Below are positions 48,047-58,189 of a stretch of 64,000 bases of DNA, piece by piece. This stretch comes from Penium margaritaceum (lineage: Eukaryota; Streptophyta; Zygnematophyceae; Desmidiales; Peniaceae), in contig SZWC01001197.1 of assembly GCA_023375785.1 (NCBI GenBank), forward strand, positions 102,003-166,002, read 5' to 3'. Each line of letters starts with the position of its first letter. The first letter of the stretch is position 1. The translations under genes were made by a program, and so were the position numbers. The notes under the pieces were generated by a model that had not been told where the DNA came from, searched no databases, and saw only the letters and a program-made list of their open reading frames with translations.

Positions 48047-49135
48047 TTCCCCCCCTTGTATGCCAATGTTTACAGGAACTTGGCGTACAATATGAAAATG
48101 CCCCCCCACGAGCGGTCACCAGAAGAATGGGGTGAGGCACAGTCTTGCACGCAAGTCGAGCTTCCCCACCCTGTGCAAACGGAGCCTTGCCCGTTGATGG
48201 ACAGAAGTCGAGGGAGTCCGGAGGAGGGCATTGAAGTCAATGAAGTCAAGGAAAGACAATCATGTTGTCTCGAGGCGAGGACCGAGGCACGGGGATTTGC
48301 GTGCGAGGGACGGGAGTGCCATGGTGAGCAGAAGCAAGCAGAGGCAGTGGTGTAAGACGCGTAAAGAGCAGAAAAAAGAGAAAGGCGAGAACTGCGATAG
48401 GTGCACAGAGGAAGCACGCAGAGCGCTCAGAGGATGCGAAACAAAACAGACAAGAGAGGGGTGCACAAAAAACAAGAGAGAGAGGAGGGGGACGGAGTCG
48501 CCTCCGCCTGTACCAACGCCTCATACGGGGGGTACAGGAGGAGGCGACCCGGGCGAAGGCACCTCCTTCTGTTCCATCGCCTCATGTGGGGGGAACAGAA
48601 GAAGATGGCCCAGAGAGAAGACGCTAATAAGAGACTAACTAGAGAAGTGAACACGGAGATAAAGTAACAGAACAGCAAAGCTACAAGCATCAGGAGTCAA
48701 CGAAAGGGAAGTCGCGAAGGTTGGCGCATGGCGGCGCCCGTCAAGGTATAACCCCACCCCCCCCCCCAAAGGGGACAACCCGGTGACAGTGCTTGTAGCG
48801 CTGGCGCTTGGCTGCGGTCGCCAGATCAAAACCCCCCCTCCTCTTTTGCTCGCTTTTGTTCTTCTGCCAGAGGAGGCAGCTCGTCGTGGACATCACCAAG
48901 AGTACCAGGACCAGGCACTTCACATAGCGAGGTCGCAAAGGATAGGCTCAGCAGCCTTGTCGAGTTGCTGAGCAGAAGTGCCATGGTCACGATGAGGCAG
49001 AAGGCGGCGCACAGCGCCACTGATGCGGGTAAAAGCACTTCGGAAGCAAGGTGGTGACGCAGAGGTAGGCGGCAAGGGAGCAGGACAAACTGGCAAAGAT
49101 GGGAGCTCGCTGGGAAGATGCGTGAGAGGCCTCTT
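48047..49135 (-). other. Non-coding spacer of the gag-only element
   Basis: About 1.1 kb between gag and the purine tract, rich in GA on the plus strand. It has two copies of the CCNNCGCCTCATRYGGGGGG motif (48,513 and 48,574) and a C run at 48,757-48,768. It corresponds in position to the Copia fossil's spacer at 19,570-20,664 and shares its motif. Confidence 0.7.
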
Positions 49136-50572
49136 TTACCAGGTGGGAGTGTATGGCTGCCACGGTGGTGATGGCGCTGATGTTCTTGTAGGCAGCAATG
49201 GTGGTCCATCAGAGGAAGAAGAGGTATGAACGACGGGTACGGGAGAGAAGGTGGAGCGAGATGCAGTGGGAGTGTTCTTCAGGAGACAGCAAGATTGGTC
49301 AGGTCCTTGTTGTGTTGAACGACTTGGGTTGTGATGATGCTGGTCTGTGGAAACTGACATCTCTGACTGGAGTTGACATAGCAAGGCGTGCTCAGTTGAA
49401 GAACCTGCCGTGTGAAGACGACTGGTTGGAGAGATGACTCGTCTTGCTTTGAGAGCCGGACTGTCGGACTTGAATGTTGTTGGAGTGGTGTTTGGAGACA
49501 TCGGTTTTGTTATCACATTCTGATGCTGAAAACGTTTCCGCTTGTGCTGGAGGAGTGGGCAAAAGTAGCGCACGTGCCTAACTTGTTTGCACTTCCAGCA
49601 TGTGTGCACAACAGAAGAAGGTGTGTCGGGCAGTGCAGTGCGAAGGTTCAGTGGTGAAGTCTTCGTCTTGGTCCCCGTCGTGGTTGCCGTTGACGAGGAC
49701 TGGGACCGAACGGAACACAACCATCCGTCTTTCTTGAGCAGATTTTCCTGACGGATGAGAGTGTTAATTAGGTGTGGGAGATCAAAGATAGTGCCTGAGA
49801 TTTGAAGCCGCTTCTCTTCAGCTTGTAGACGTAGCTTTCTCTCCTCGTTTGAGAGATTTAGGTGCTGCAGATTTACTACAAACAGTTGTAGTTCAAGGGT
49901 CATTCGTCGAGTATGGAAGATATCAGACCATGTATTGATCATGTCAACGGCGTCATGTAGTCGACGAGGGATGGAACTCATGAGCTTGGAAGCAGAGTAG
50001 TGATCTGAAATCTTCTCTCCAAGCAACTCAAGTCGTTCTGCAAGAAGTTTGAGTCTCAAGATGAAGTTACCAACATGGTCTTTGTCGTCCATCATCATGG
50101 TGTTGAATTGATGCAGAATGGTCCCAACCATGGCGTCAGACTCTTTCTGAAGAAATTTTTTAATGTTTGTCCAAGCAGTAGCTGGATCATCATTAGGGTT
50201 GTTCTCACGGAGGAGAATTTTGAATGCATTGGACACGTGCATTCCAAGGGTTGCATAGGCTGCTGATTGACGACGTCGCCAGTGAGAAATTTCTGAAGCA
50301 CTAGAGGTCTGTTGGTCGGGTACATCATTAGCCTCTGGTGTTATAACCGACCAGAGATCCATGGACACGAGGAGCAGCTTCATGTCGAAGGCCCACAGTT
50401 GATAAGTGTCAAAGTCATGACGAATGAGGTTTGGAACCTGGAATCTGTCATATGCGACGTCATGTGAAGGTAGAGGCAGTGGCGGAGACACCATGTCATG
50501 TGAATCTGGATTAAGTATTCCCGAACAGCTTGACGATGTGCAGCCTGAGGATGTGGCTGACCACTCTTCCAT
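49136..50572 (-). CDS. Gag protein of the gag-only LTR element
   Basis: An uninterrupted 478-codon frame with a TAA stop. Residues 40-260 have the helical, hydrophobic-plus-charged make-up of a Copia gag (UBN2-like: FDTYQLWAFDMKLLL, then ATAWTNIKKFLQKES, then FILRLKLLAERLELL). A coiled-coil-like Glu/Arg/Leu region follows at 240-260. A CCHC zinc knuckle lies at residues 325-338 (C325, C328, H333, C338; spacing CX2CX4HX4C), and the tail is Ser/Thr/Pro-rich. Role: particle formation and RNA packaging of the element's transcript. There is no protease or polymerase downstream. Start chosen as the ATG at 50,572, about 335 bp inside the 5' LTR. Confidence 0.85.
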   Translation of the reverse strand: MEEWSATSSGCTSSSCSGILNPDSHDMVSPPLPLPSHDVAYDRFQVPNLIRHDFDTYQLWAFDMKLLLVSMDLWSVITPEANDVPDQQTSSASEISHWRRRQSAAYATLGMHVSNAFKILLRENNPNDDPATAWTNIKKFLQKESDAMVGTILHQFNTMMMDDKDHVGNFILRLKLLAERLELLGEKISDHYSASKLMSSIPRRLHDAVDMINTWSDIFHTRRMTLELQLFVVNLQHLNLSNEERKLRLQAEEKRLQISGTIFDLPHLINTLIRQENLLKKDGWLCSVRSQSSSTATTTGTKTKTSPLNLRTALPDTPSSVVHTCWKCKQVRHVRYFCPLLQHKRKRFQHQNVITKPMSPNTTPTTFKSDSPALKARRVISPTSRLHTAGSSTEHALLCQLQSEMSVSTDQHHHNPSRSTQQGPDQSCCLLKNTPTASRSTFSPVPVVHTSSSSDGPPLLPTRTSAPSPPWQPYTPTW

Positions 50573-50908
50573 TTTTTTTTAAGCTCAACCAAAGAAAAAT
50601 ACATGACCAGGAATAAAGTTCCCGCAGGCTGCTGATGCTGTTGCTTCTACTGATGCTTCTGCTTCTTTTGTCGTTGCAGTTGGTAAAGCACTCAAGAAGG
50701 TGATTCTTCCAGGTAAATACACGAGTAGTGACTATGTGTTTACAAATTGTGAGGTCTTGATCAAAGTATCACTCTTTAAAAAGAGGCCAGGTTGCTGGTA
50801 ACGCCGTTGCCGAAAAAATGCTTGCACTTGTCACGCAAAACACGCTTCCCCACAAAAACGTTGTGAGGCAGATTCAGTTGGCTTGTAGGCCCCTGCTCTA
50901 ATACCACA

Positions 50909-51724
50909 TGTAGGAAATAGGATCAGCCCCAGAGGTCAACTGAATCATAGATGGAGTGCACACTGACGGTTCAGAACAAACTCCATTAACTCCAGAAAAT
51001 TCACATTAACTCCTCCTACTCATATTGCCGAAGCACTTAGTGGGATACTCCACACAGTAGACTTGCCAAGAGCCTAAACCAAGGCCTCAGGCTGCTAGCC
51101 TGTCTCTTGCTGATTCCAAGAGTATGCTGCAAGCCTACAACGGTTGCCTACACACAAAGTTAGATGCAAATGAACTTGCCTACTCTTAAGTACTAGTCTG
51201 AGGGCTACTGTGTAGTGGATCTGATGGAATGCTGTATGTGTGAGTGTCCGTCAGTCTTGTGTCTTGTGTCGTGAGTCGCCTGACTTTGCGGACTCCACTG
51301 AAGAGCGAGACTTGCCAAGCAAACTTCATTCAGTGGACTTGGAATGCTCTCGAGGGATCGGCGATCGACGGTGTCCGGATCTGCGACTGTAGTCCGCCCA
51401 CCGTCGATCTGTCGCTCCACCTATCGATCGATCCACCGGCTGGTCCTGACAGCTGACAATCTCCGCCGGCTGTCTGGTTTGCCGTCATCCATTTTGCCAT
51501 GCCGGAAATCACTCTGGAGGACCTGAAGTTCTGCACACTGGTGCCTGTGCCGAGCCCACCCGACATAGACTATGCCACTTCTCCAATTGGCGGCATAATC
51601 TATGTCATTTGTCATCGGGTGAAGCCGAAACTTGGAGGATAGTAAAATGAGGATGGTATCGTTCCAGCCATGCCGTTGGATCTGCGATCGGACGGCTGTT
51701 GATGAAGAAATGCATTTTCTAACA
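50909..51724 (-). repeat. 5' LTR of the gag-only element
   Basis: 816 bp, same length as its partner and about 97% identical by eye. The right edge meets TGCAC. Confidence 0.95.
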
Positions 51725-51729
51725 TGCAC

Positions 51730-52329
51730 ACATTGCGTCCAGATGCTAACTGATTAGTTGGTTTTTATGCCTGTTTTAACGTTTTTTAGTACGGTGATTT
51801 TGACGGCATCAATGCATCAATATGTCCCTTCACTTGTTTGTGTCGTTTTGTTCCCGTTTGAACGTTTGTCATGTCGTTCCAAGGCAAGTGTGCGGCTCGA
51901 CCCTAACTGACATGTGGAACACGTGCAAACGACCTTTGTCGGTGTGAGCCCCGTCGCTTGAAACAAAACGAACATTTAGTTTGGACTACTAGTCCACATG
52001 TATCGATTGTGCACGAAAGGTGGCCATGACTAAAAGTTGAACCCAGTGGTTATATGGTTTTGTGCTTTCGTCTGATTACATAGCTAAGAGCGCAAATTGC
52101 TAGTTTGAACTCATAACTAATTTAGTCAGTTTCGGGGCACCACCTAAAATGGCTTGTAAGACAATAGGTGTAACCGGTAAAAACAAATGTGGTGGCTGGA
52201 ATTGGCGTGAACGTGCCCTTTGAACTCCTGTCCGGTCGATCACGATGTGTACAAACACATCCGTGATCAACCGGATGTTGACCACCAGTCCCTAGCCGAC
52301 AGAAGAATTGCGGTGCCTCATTTCTTTGG
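51730..52329. other. No supported gene
   Basis: Ordinary AT-rich sequence. A stretch at about 52,045-52,115 looks faintly tRNA-like but fails as a cloverleaf. Confidence 0.4.
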
Positions 52330-53070
52330 TTACATAGTAACCCTATTACAATCGCTTCGCTAGTCAAATAAATGAGTTTTTACGCATTTATCTCTGCACT
52401 GTTTCTTGTCACACAAACTAATATTGTTTTCATTCCCCACCGTTTTTCTTGAAGTTTTCCAAATATTTTATGCTATCGTGACCCTTCTTGTCAGGAAATA
52501 TGATCCTGTGACCTGAAAACGGATGGACATAAGGTCAAATACGTACAAAAAACATAGAACCACCCAACCATTGAATATGTTGAAAGAAATGTGTTAAACT
52601 TATTTGTAGCTTATATCACAACGCATAGTCTTTGCTGATTATCATTTAACAACAAGTTTTCTCAATAAATTTGTGTATTACAGTTAGAAAACCATTACTT
52701 TTCAAATACGTGTGAAAGATGACGTTTTTGTCGCATTCAAAACTACATAAACTCTTTTTTTTGCTTTCCAAAATTGAAACACAACTATTGGATTGAAATC
52801 TTATTGTTGGGTTGTATAGTAACCCTATTGCAATCGCTTCGCATGGAAAACAAATTAGTTTTTCTGCACTCTTACCTGCGCAGTTTTCTAACCACAGAAA
52901 CTAACATGATTTTCATTCCCCTCTGTTCTGCCTGATGTTGTCCGAACACTGTCCGCCTTCACGACGGTGCTCATCAGAAAAAACGATCATGTGACTTGAA
53001 CACGGCTAGACAAAAGGTCAAATATGTAAACAAGTAAAACACTTATACATAGAAAGATGCCTCATACCAT
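52330..53070. repeat. Diverged tandem duplication, about 475-bp unit
   Basis: Copy 1 begins near 52,332 (TACATAGTAACCCTATTACA) and copy 2 near 52,812 (TATAGTAACCCTATTGCAAT). Shared blocks continue in the same order: CAATCGCTTCGC, CTGCACT, CATTCCCC, a GATC-TGTGAC block, AAGGTCAAATA and ACATAGAA. The first unit is complete, the second nearly so. An inverted piece of the beginning (GTAGGGTTACTATGTAG) lies at 53,084-53,100. Not coding. Confidence 0.75.
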
Positions 53071-53559
53071 TAGACATGTAGATGTAGGGTTACTATGTAG
53101 CCCTACGCACGCTTTGTGTGCAATACCCGCCCATTGTGTTTTTTTTTTCAGTTCCTTTGCCATTGTGGTATCTGCAGGTGGTCATTCCCATTTGTTTTTT
53201 CACTACGCCGCCAGGTTTTTCTATAGTGCAGGTTCCAGAGGCGGCCATTCCCATTCCGTTCCAGCGCCACCACCTTCTTGTCTCGGCTCACCATACACAA
53301 CAGATAAACATGGTTTGGGGTGCCCCTGTCCTCGTCTATGCTGTACCCATGGACGTCAACAAGCTTCTATGGATGCCAGCATGGACAGTCCTCATAGAGT
53401 ATCTCAAGCTGCATAAAACAAATTCTCTCCTCTTCCTCGCAGCATTGAACAATCATCAAAATCTTTGCTTCCACTGTAAGCCTCCATCACTACGGATGCA
53501 ACCACACGATAGGACCCACATCCCCACGCAAGCACACCTGTTTAAAAGCCACTGTGCGC

Positions 53560-54366
53560 ATTAGGCTTACACTCTTTGGAGATGCACCCCCTCCTTGAGA
53601 GACGCGACACCCATTTCCGCTTGGCTGTGATCATGGAGGTTAGGGTTGTTGTGGCATTGACAGGTCTATCCACAGGAATGACATACGCGACGATCGCCAA
53701 TTCCTTTGAACTTGGCCGTACAACTGTCTTCCGCATCTTCCTTGCATTCTTCCTCGGATTTTGACATTTTTTGAAGAATGTCTACATCACGCGGCCATTG
53801 TTCAACAGGTTCATGGAATTGGAGAGGGAGTTTTGCACGATGCGAGGGGTGGAGGGGTGTGTCGGCGCAATTGATGGCAAGTACATTCCCATATTGGGAC
53901 CAAAGGATCATAAGGAGTCATACTATTGTCGTAAGGGATTTTATGCTCTCTTACTATAGGGGTTCGTTGACACGCAGTGCATGTTCTATTACTACCATGC
54001 TGGTTGGGCCGGATCCATGCATAATTGGCATTTTTTTATGAAGACGCCGTAGTATGAGAAAGCGACAAAGGCGGAATTGCATGGGTTCAAGATTTTGGTG
54101 GATGTTTCCTACCCATGTCGGCCGTATATCCTACCACTGTACAAGTTGTTTGGTTTCGGTCTGCAGCCGTGACAAGAGTACTTCAACTACAACCAATCCA
54201 TTACACGTATGGTAGTTGAGTGGGCATTTGGTTTGCTTAAATTTCGGTGGCGTATTTTGATGACGCGAGTGGATCATGCACTTCACTACATCCTGATTTT
54301 TGTGACGTGTTGTGTTATCCTCCATAAAATGTGTCAACGCTATGGTGACATCTTCGACATGTCTTA
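53560..54366 (+). pseudogene. PIF/Harbinger transposase relic, second element
   Basis: Plus-strand DDE_Tnp_4 protein. The N-terminal helix-turn-helix-like region is VRVVVALTGLSTGMTYATIA then FELGRTTVFRIF (53,636-53,745). GCVGAIDGKYIPI carries the first Asp (about 53,870). HAGWAGSMHNWHFF has Asn where the family has a conserved Asp. ILVDVSYPCRPYILPLY carries the second Asp (about 54,095). RMVVEWAFGLLKFRWRIL keeps the catalytic Glu (about 54,215). There are about six in-frame stops (three or more TAG, for example ALLL-stop-GFVD and KTP-stop-YEK; and TGA), so it is dead. It comes from a different lineage than 4.4-5.3 kb: little sequence is shared beyond the motifs. Confidence 0.85.
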
Positions 54367-54959
54367 GTTCTTAAAAGCAAAGGAAGCGGCGATGGACGTG
54401 ACAAGTCACAACCTTGAAGAAGTGGCTACTATTTTGGCTACCTTGGAGGATATTGATATTCTACTAGAGAATGTTGATAAACATATCCACATTGAACTTG
54501 GTATTCAAGGTGTGCATTGGGACATTCCCGACACAGTTGGCAGAACGTGCACATAGTGCATAGCAGAAAGAGATGCATTGGCATAATGTATATTCCATGC
54601 TCATCTATGTCGTAGAGGATTTTGTTGACATCATTATTTTGACTCTAGTTGAACTCCTTTCTTCTATTGAATTGCACTTTGTATGTTTGTGTGAGTATTG
54701 TATGTGCTTCATATGCATTTCATGTACATGTACAAGCCTTTGCTTATGAGAAGATTGAACTTGTTGTGTCGGCTTTGTATAGAATTGTGTAAGGGCATGT
54801 GGAAATCATGTCATCAAAGAAGCACATGCGTGTTATAACCTTGATGTAGAACACTTCCATGTACATGTATAGAAACGCTTGAAACATATTCAAAAGCAAT
54901 CTTGCGATGGACCATAAACAACATCAAACAACAAGGTCATGGTCATGGTTCGAGGATAC
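54367..54959. other. Gap between the two Harbinger ORFs
   Basis: About 590 bp between the 3' ends of the facing transposase and Myb-like genes. It is AT-rich, with no gene seen. It would hold both polyadenylation regions. Confidence 0.4.
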
Positions 54960-56892
54960 TAAACCCCCCTCGACATAGACATCATGTAGTCCTCAAACAT
55001 GTCATCAAGCGATTCCTTTGCATGCATATCGATCCCAATTGTAGCCTCCTCCCTCTCCACCTCCTCTTCAACGCACGCCTATGCCAAATCTGCTTCGCGT
55101 TCCGCCTCTTGCGCCTATTTGACCATTTCTGTTCCTGCATAAAAGATATCCGCACTCACATCAGATTGAGTATGAGCATACATAGAAGCACGTTGAAATC
55201 CTGTGGTGTTGCCACAAGATTCCCCCGGCTGAAGACCAACACTACACGTGCTACTGGCCTCCATGGCCGGAAACCTCCATCACCTCCTACGCTCGAGCCC
55301 ATGGGACCCATCCCCAATCCCACCCCTCCCCCTCCCATACGCCCCACTCCATCACCTCCTCCGTCTGAGCCCATGGGTCCCATCCCCACTCCCGCCCCTC
55401 CCCCTCCCATATGCCCCACTCCATCACCTCCCCCGCCCGAGCCCATGGACCCCATTCCCACTCCCACCCCTCCCCCTCCCATATGCCCCACTCCATCACC
55501 TCCCCCGCCCGAGCCCATGGACCCCATCCCCACTCTTGTCCCCCCCCTCCTTTACGCCCCACTCCATCACCTCCTCCGCCCGAGCACATGGACCCCATTT
55601 CCACTCTCACTCCAGCCCCTCCCATAGGCCCCATTGCGGCACCTCCTCTGTCCTAGCCCATAGACCCCATTCCCACTCCCACCCCTCCCCCTCCCATAAG
55701 CCCCGTCCCCATGGAGTTGGCAGGATGGCTTAAGCCAACCATACCCATCCCAAGGCCAGCCACAAGCATTCGTATCATACCCATAAGCTCCCCAAATTCA
55801 CCTCCCACATCCATGCACACGGACTGCTGCAAAACAATCGCATTTTCTTTGTACTGCCATAACTGCTCCACCATAAGATCACATACACGGTTGCCCACTA
55901 CCTCAAAGGACCCACGAGACAACCTCATTTCCTTGGCACATAGCCACATCCACATCACTCTCCCCACCACCACGACGACGTCGCCCCAAGTCAATATCGG
56001 ATGACTTTGTATTCACTTCATTACTGCTGTTGTCCATCGCCTTGTTCTCCCACTACAGCTTGCCCTTGCAAACCATATGCATCAAAGTGTACCATTTTGG
56101 CGGCCCTTGGCCTGCCTCACCGGACATGCCATTCTTTGTTCTAAACTTGATATAACGCTTCATCAGATTCCTCAACTTGAAGCGAGTGGCATGAATGGAA
56201 CACGTGTACACTGGGTTTGCACAAAACTTGACGTGCAACATCTTGGCTGCACACACCCTTTATGTTTTTTCTCCTCAATCCACTCCCTGTCCACATCGTA
56301 CCTCGCCTTAGCCAAATGCTCTTCCTCCTCCTCTGTCCAATTCGCAAAGTCAGTCTCCTTCTTGTCACTTGCTGTAGGTTGCTTCCCCTTGCCACCACTC
56401 TTCCCACCCTTGTCATTGGCAGTGCTGTCGATGTTAACATTTGCTTGTGGAGTTTCACCAATAGTGTTAAAAAGGTTGTTGAGGAGGGTGAAGCCGGGAA
56501 AGTACAAGTGCTTGCCTCCCTCTTGTGGATTAGGGCTTATTGCAGAGGACCACGAAGGACTCTTCACCGGGGTTGGGTTGGGAGTTGTTGGAACATCGGT
56601 TTGTGGATGCTCTCTTTGGAAGAGCCATTGCAGCGTGCCCCTGACCTCCTGACGGACGAGGAGGGGATTGGATTGCTCTTGTCAATGGTCCTGCTCCAGC
56701 CAGCTTACCTATGTCCTTTCCTTCTCTGCCATTCCTCATACCGTCAGCGGCCAATCCTCCACCCAGTTCACGGATAGGGGCATCTTTAGCTTGCAACACA
56801 TCCCCGCTGCTCTCCCCTAGAGGAATATGAAGTTGCTCATAGACATAAGCCCCTCCATGCGAGAGTACTATCATGAGATTTCTCGATGTCAT
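54960..56892 (-). pseudogene. PIF/Harbinger Myb/SANT-like ORF, second element, with minisatellite
   Basis: Minus-strand partner of the transposase at 53.6-54.4 kb. It starts near the ATG at 56,892 (MTSRNLMIVLSHGGAYVYEQ). A frame change near 56,540 leads to the Myb-like domain: NWTEEEEEHLAKARYDVDRE, then RFKLRNLMKRYIKFRTKNGM, then GPPKWYTLM (about 56,060-56,370). This is the first Trp, the N-R/N-L helix and the closing Pro-x-W of trihelix-type domains. Next is a helical region (RLSRGSFEVVGNRVCDLMVE, about 55,850-55,920) and a Gly/Met-rich segment made of 24-residue repeats (55,290-55,720), then a basic C-terminus. The same facing arrangement occurs at 2.3-5.3 kb. Several frameshifts and stops are visible. 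Confidence 0.65.
55290..55725. repeat. 72-bp minisatellite, about six copies
   Basis: The unit starts CCCATGGRMCCCATYCCCAC on the plus strand and is 72 bp, exactly 24 codons. It keeps a Gly/Met-rich frame on the minus strand (repeat pattern MGSGGGGDGVGHMGGGGVGV) in the first copies. The plus strand gives a Pro-rich frame that I regard as a shadow. Confidence 0.9.
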
Positions 56893-58189
56893 ATTGAGCG
56901 TCTCAAGAGGACTCTCATGGCTGCGTTAATTGAACTGGTCACGATCGATTTCGCTCTCCCATTGGTCTCATACGTGCAAAACAAGGAAAACTAGTTCGCC
57001 CGGTGGGTCTTCACAAAGGAAACACATGTTGTCGTGGCGAACTGGTGACGTTCGACTTGCAAACATAACACATGCATCATTTTTACATTATTCTTGTGTA
57101 AGAGGGTTTGCCATGGTCTGATACCTCATTCAAAAAAGTCAAACGTCCGGGCTCTCAAACTCTAGAAGCATCCTATTGGCTGTCTTGGGCCTGACACTAG
57201 GCTAGGCGGAGCATTGACGTATTGATGATCTGATGGTGGATGTACATACTCATATTGGTTGAGCACCAGGTCACACCGTCAGTTTGATATCGCTCTCGGT
57301 CAAAGTACTTCTGCCTAGTTGGCAATTGGCTCACCAAGAGGAAAACAATTTTCTCCTTGTGGCAAAGACGCGGGAAAATTGTTTTTGCCACCTCCGCTCA
57401 CTCAGACGTCTAGTGGCTATCTGTACGTAGGTAGGGCAAAGCCACGGTATGGACGGAGATGGGCCTCTGACCGACCGTGTGCAAATCTGACGATCCTACG
57501 GCCCTACCGTTGGTGCAACGGATGTTATCGGGCCGTTCAAATGAGATCTGACGTTGTGGGAGCGAGTGTCACAAAAGAGATGCCAGGCAAGGAACGCGGG
57601 AAGGCTGAAAAACGATTTTGTACCTCACAGTCATCGCTTCCTAGAAAAAACATGTTTTCGACATAGCTGCTCGTATTACCTCTTCTCGACTACCTACGCT
57701 CGACGTTCATCAACGTCGTAGGACTGTCCGAAGTTTCTTGTAAGAAGCTGCCTACTTTGTTGGAGTAAAATTTCCTGTGGTCCTCCCGGGCGATGTGTTA
57801 CCTCGAAGCAACAAGTTCACTTACTGGACTTGTATCGTCTCGTGAGAGGTTTCCTGCCCTGACCAGAAAACCTTCTCATCTCGGCATTTTCAACAAATCA
57901 CCATAACATTCCTGCCAGTCCACTTGCCCACTTCCGCACCTTAGATCCGTCCATGGTACTTTCGCCCAGCACGTCCGCCAGTCGTTGATTAGATTGCTGT
58001 CCAATCTTCAAGGAGAGTCGTCGATTCATATACTGATCCACATGCATGTTCATGTGTGCAGGCATACGTGAATCACAAGCATGACAGTGCTATGCTCGTC
58101 ACATGTTTCGCATAGCAAAGCCATGAGCAACCCATGATCATCACGTCTGATGCTCTTGCGACTCTCCCTGGTGGCTCCCGTGCCCATTT
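56893..58189. other. No supported gene between Harbinger and hAT relics
   Basis: Contains a perfect 12-bp inverted repeat, AAAACAATTTTC (57,342-57,353) with GAAAATTGTTTT (57,374-57,385). It probably holds the left end of the hAT element and the right end of the Harbinger element, but I could not identify either terminal repeat. Confidence 0.4.

Larger units (their letters stand above)
47226..51729 (-). mobile_element. Gag-only (TR-GAG-like) Copia-type LTR element, well preserved, with target duplication
   Basis: 4,494 bp (47,231-51,724) between two copies of TGCAC (47,226-47,230 and 51,725-51,729), a perfect 5-bp target duplication. On the minus strand the order is 5' LTR (50,909-51,724), primer-binding site (TGGTATTAGAGC, about 50,894-50,906), an intact gag frame (50,572-49,136), a non-coding spacer, a purine tract (CAAGGGGGGGAA, ending at 48,047) and 3' LTR (47,231-48,046). 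There is no protease, integrase, reverse transcriptase or RNase H, so it would depend on another element's enzymes. Hand comparison of the two 816-bp LTRs shows about 25 differences (about 3%), the youngest LTR insertion in the window. As a non-autonomous element it looks whole. Confidence 0.9.

Noticed and set aside
52045-52115. tRNA-like segment (AGTGGTTATATGG ... GTTTGAACTC)
   Set aside because: Box-like words at a plausible distance, but no acceptor or anticodon stem pairs.
54902-55733. Proline-rich plus-strand frames over the 72-bp minisatellite
   Set aside because: Antisense of the Myb-like ORF; openness results from the repeat unit being a multiple of three.
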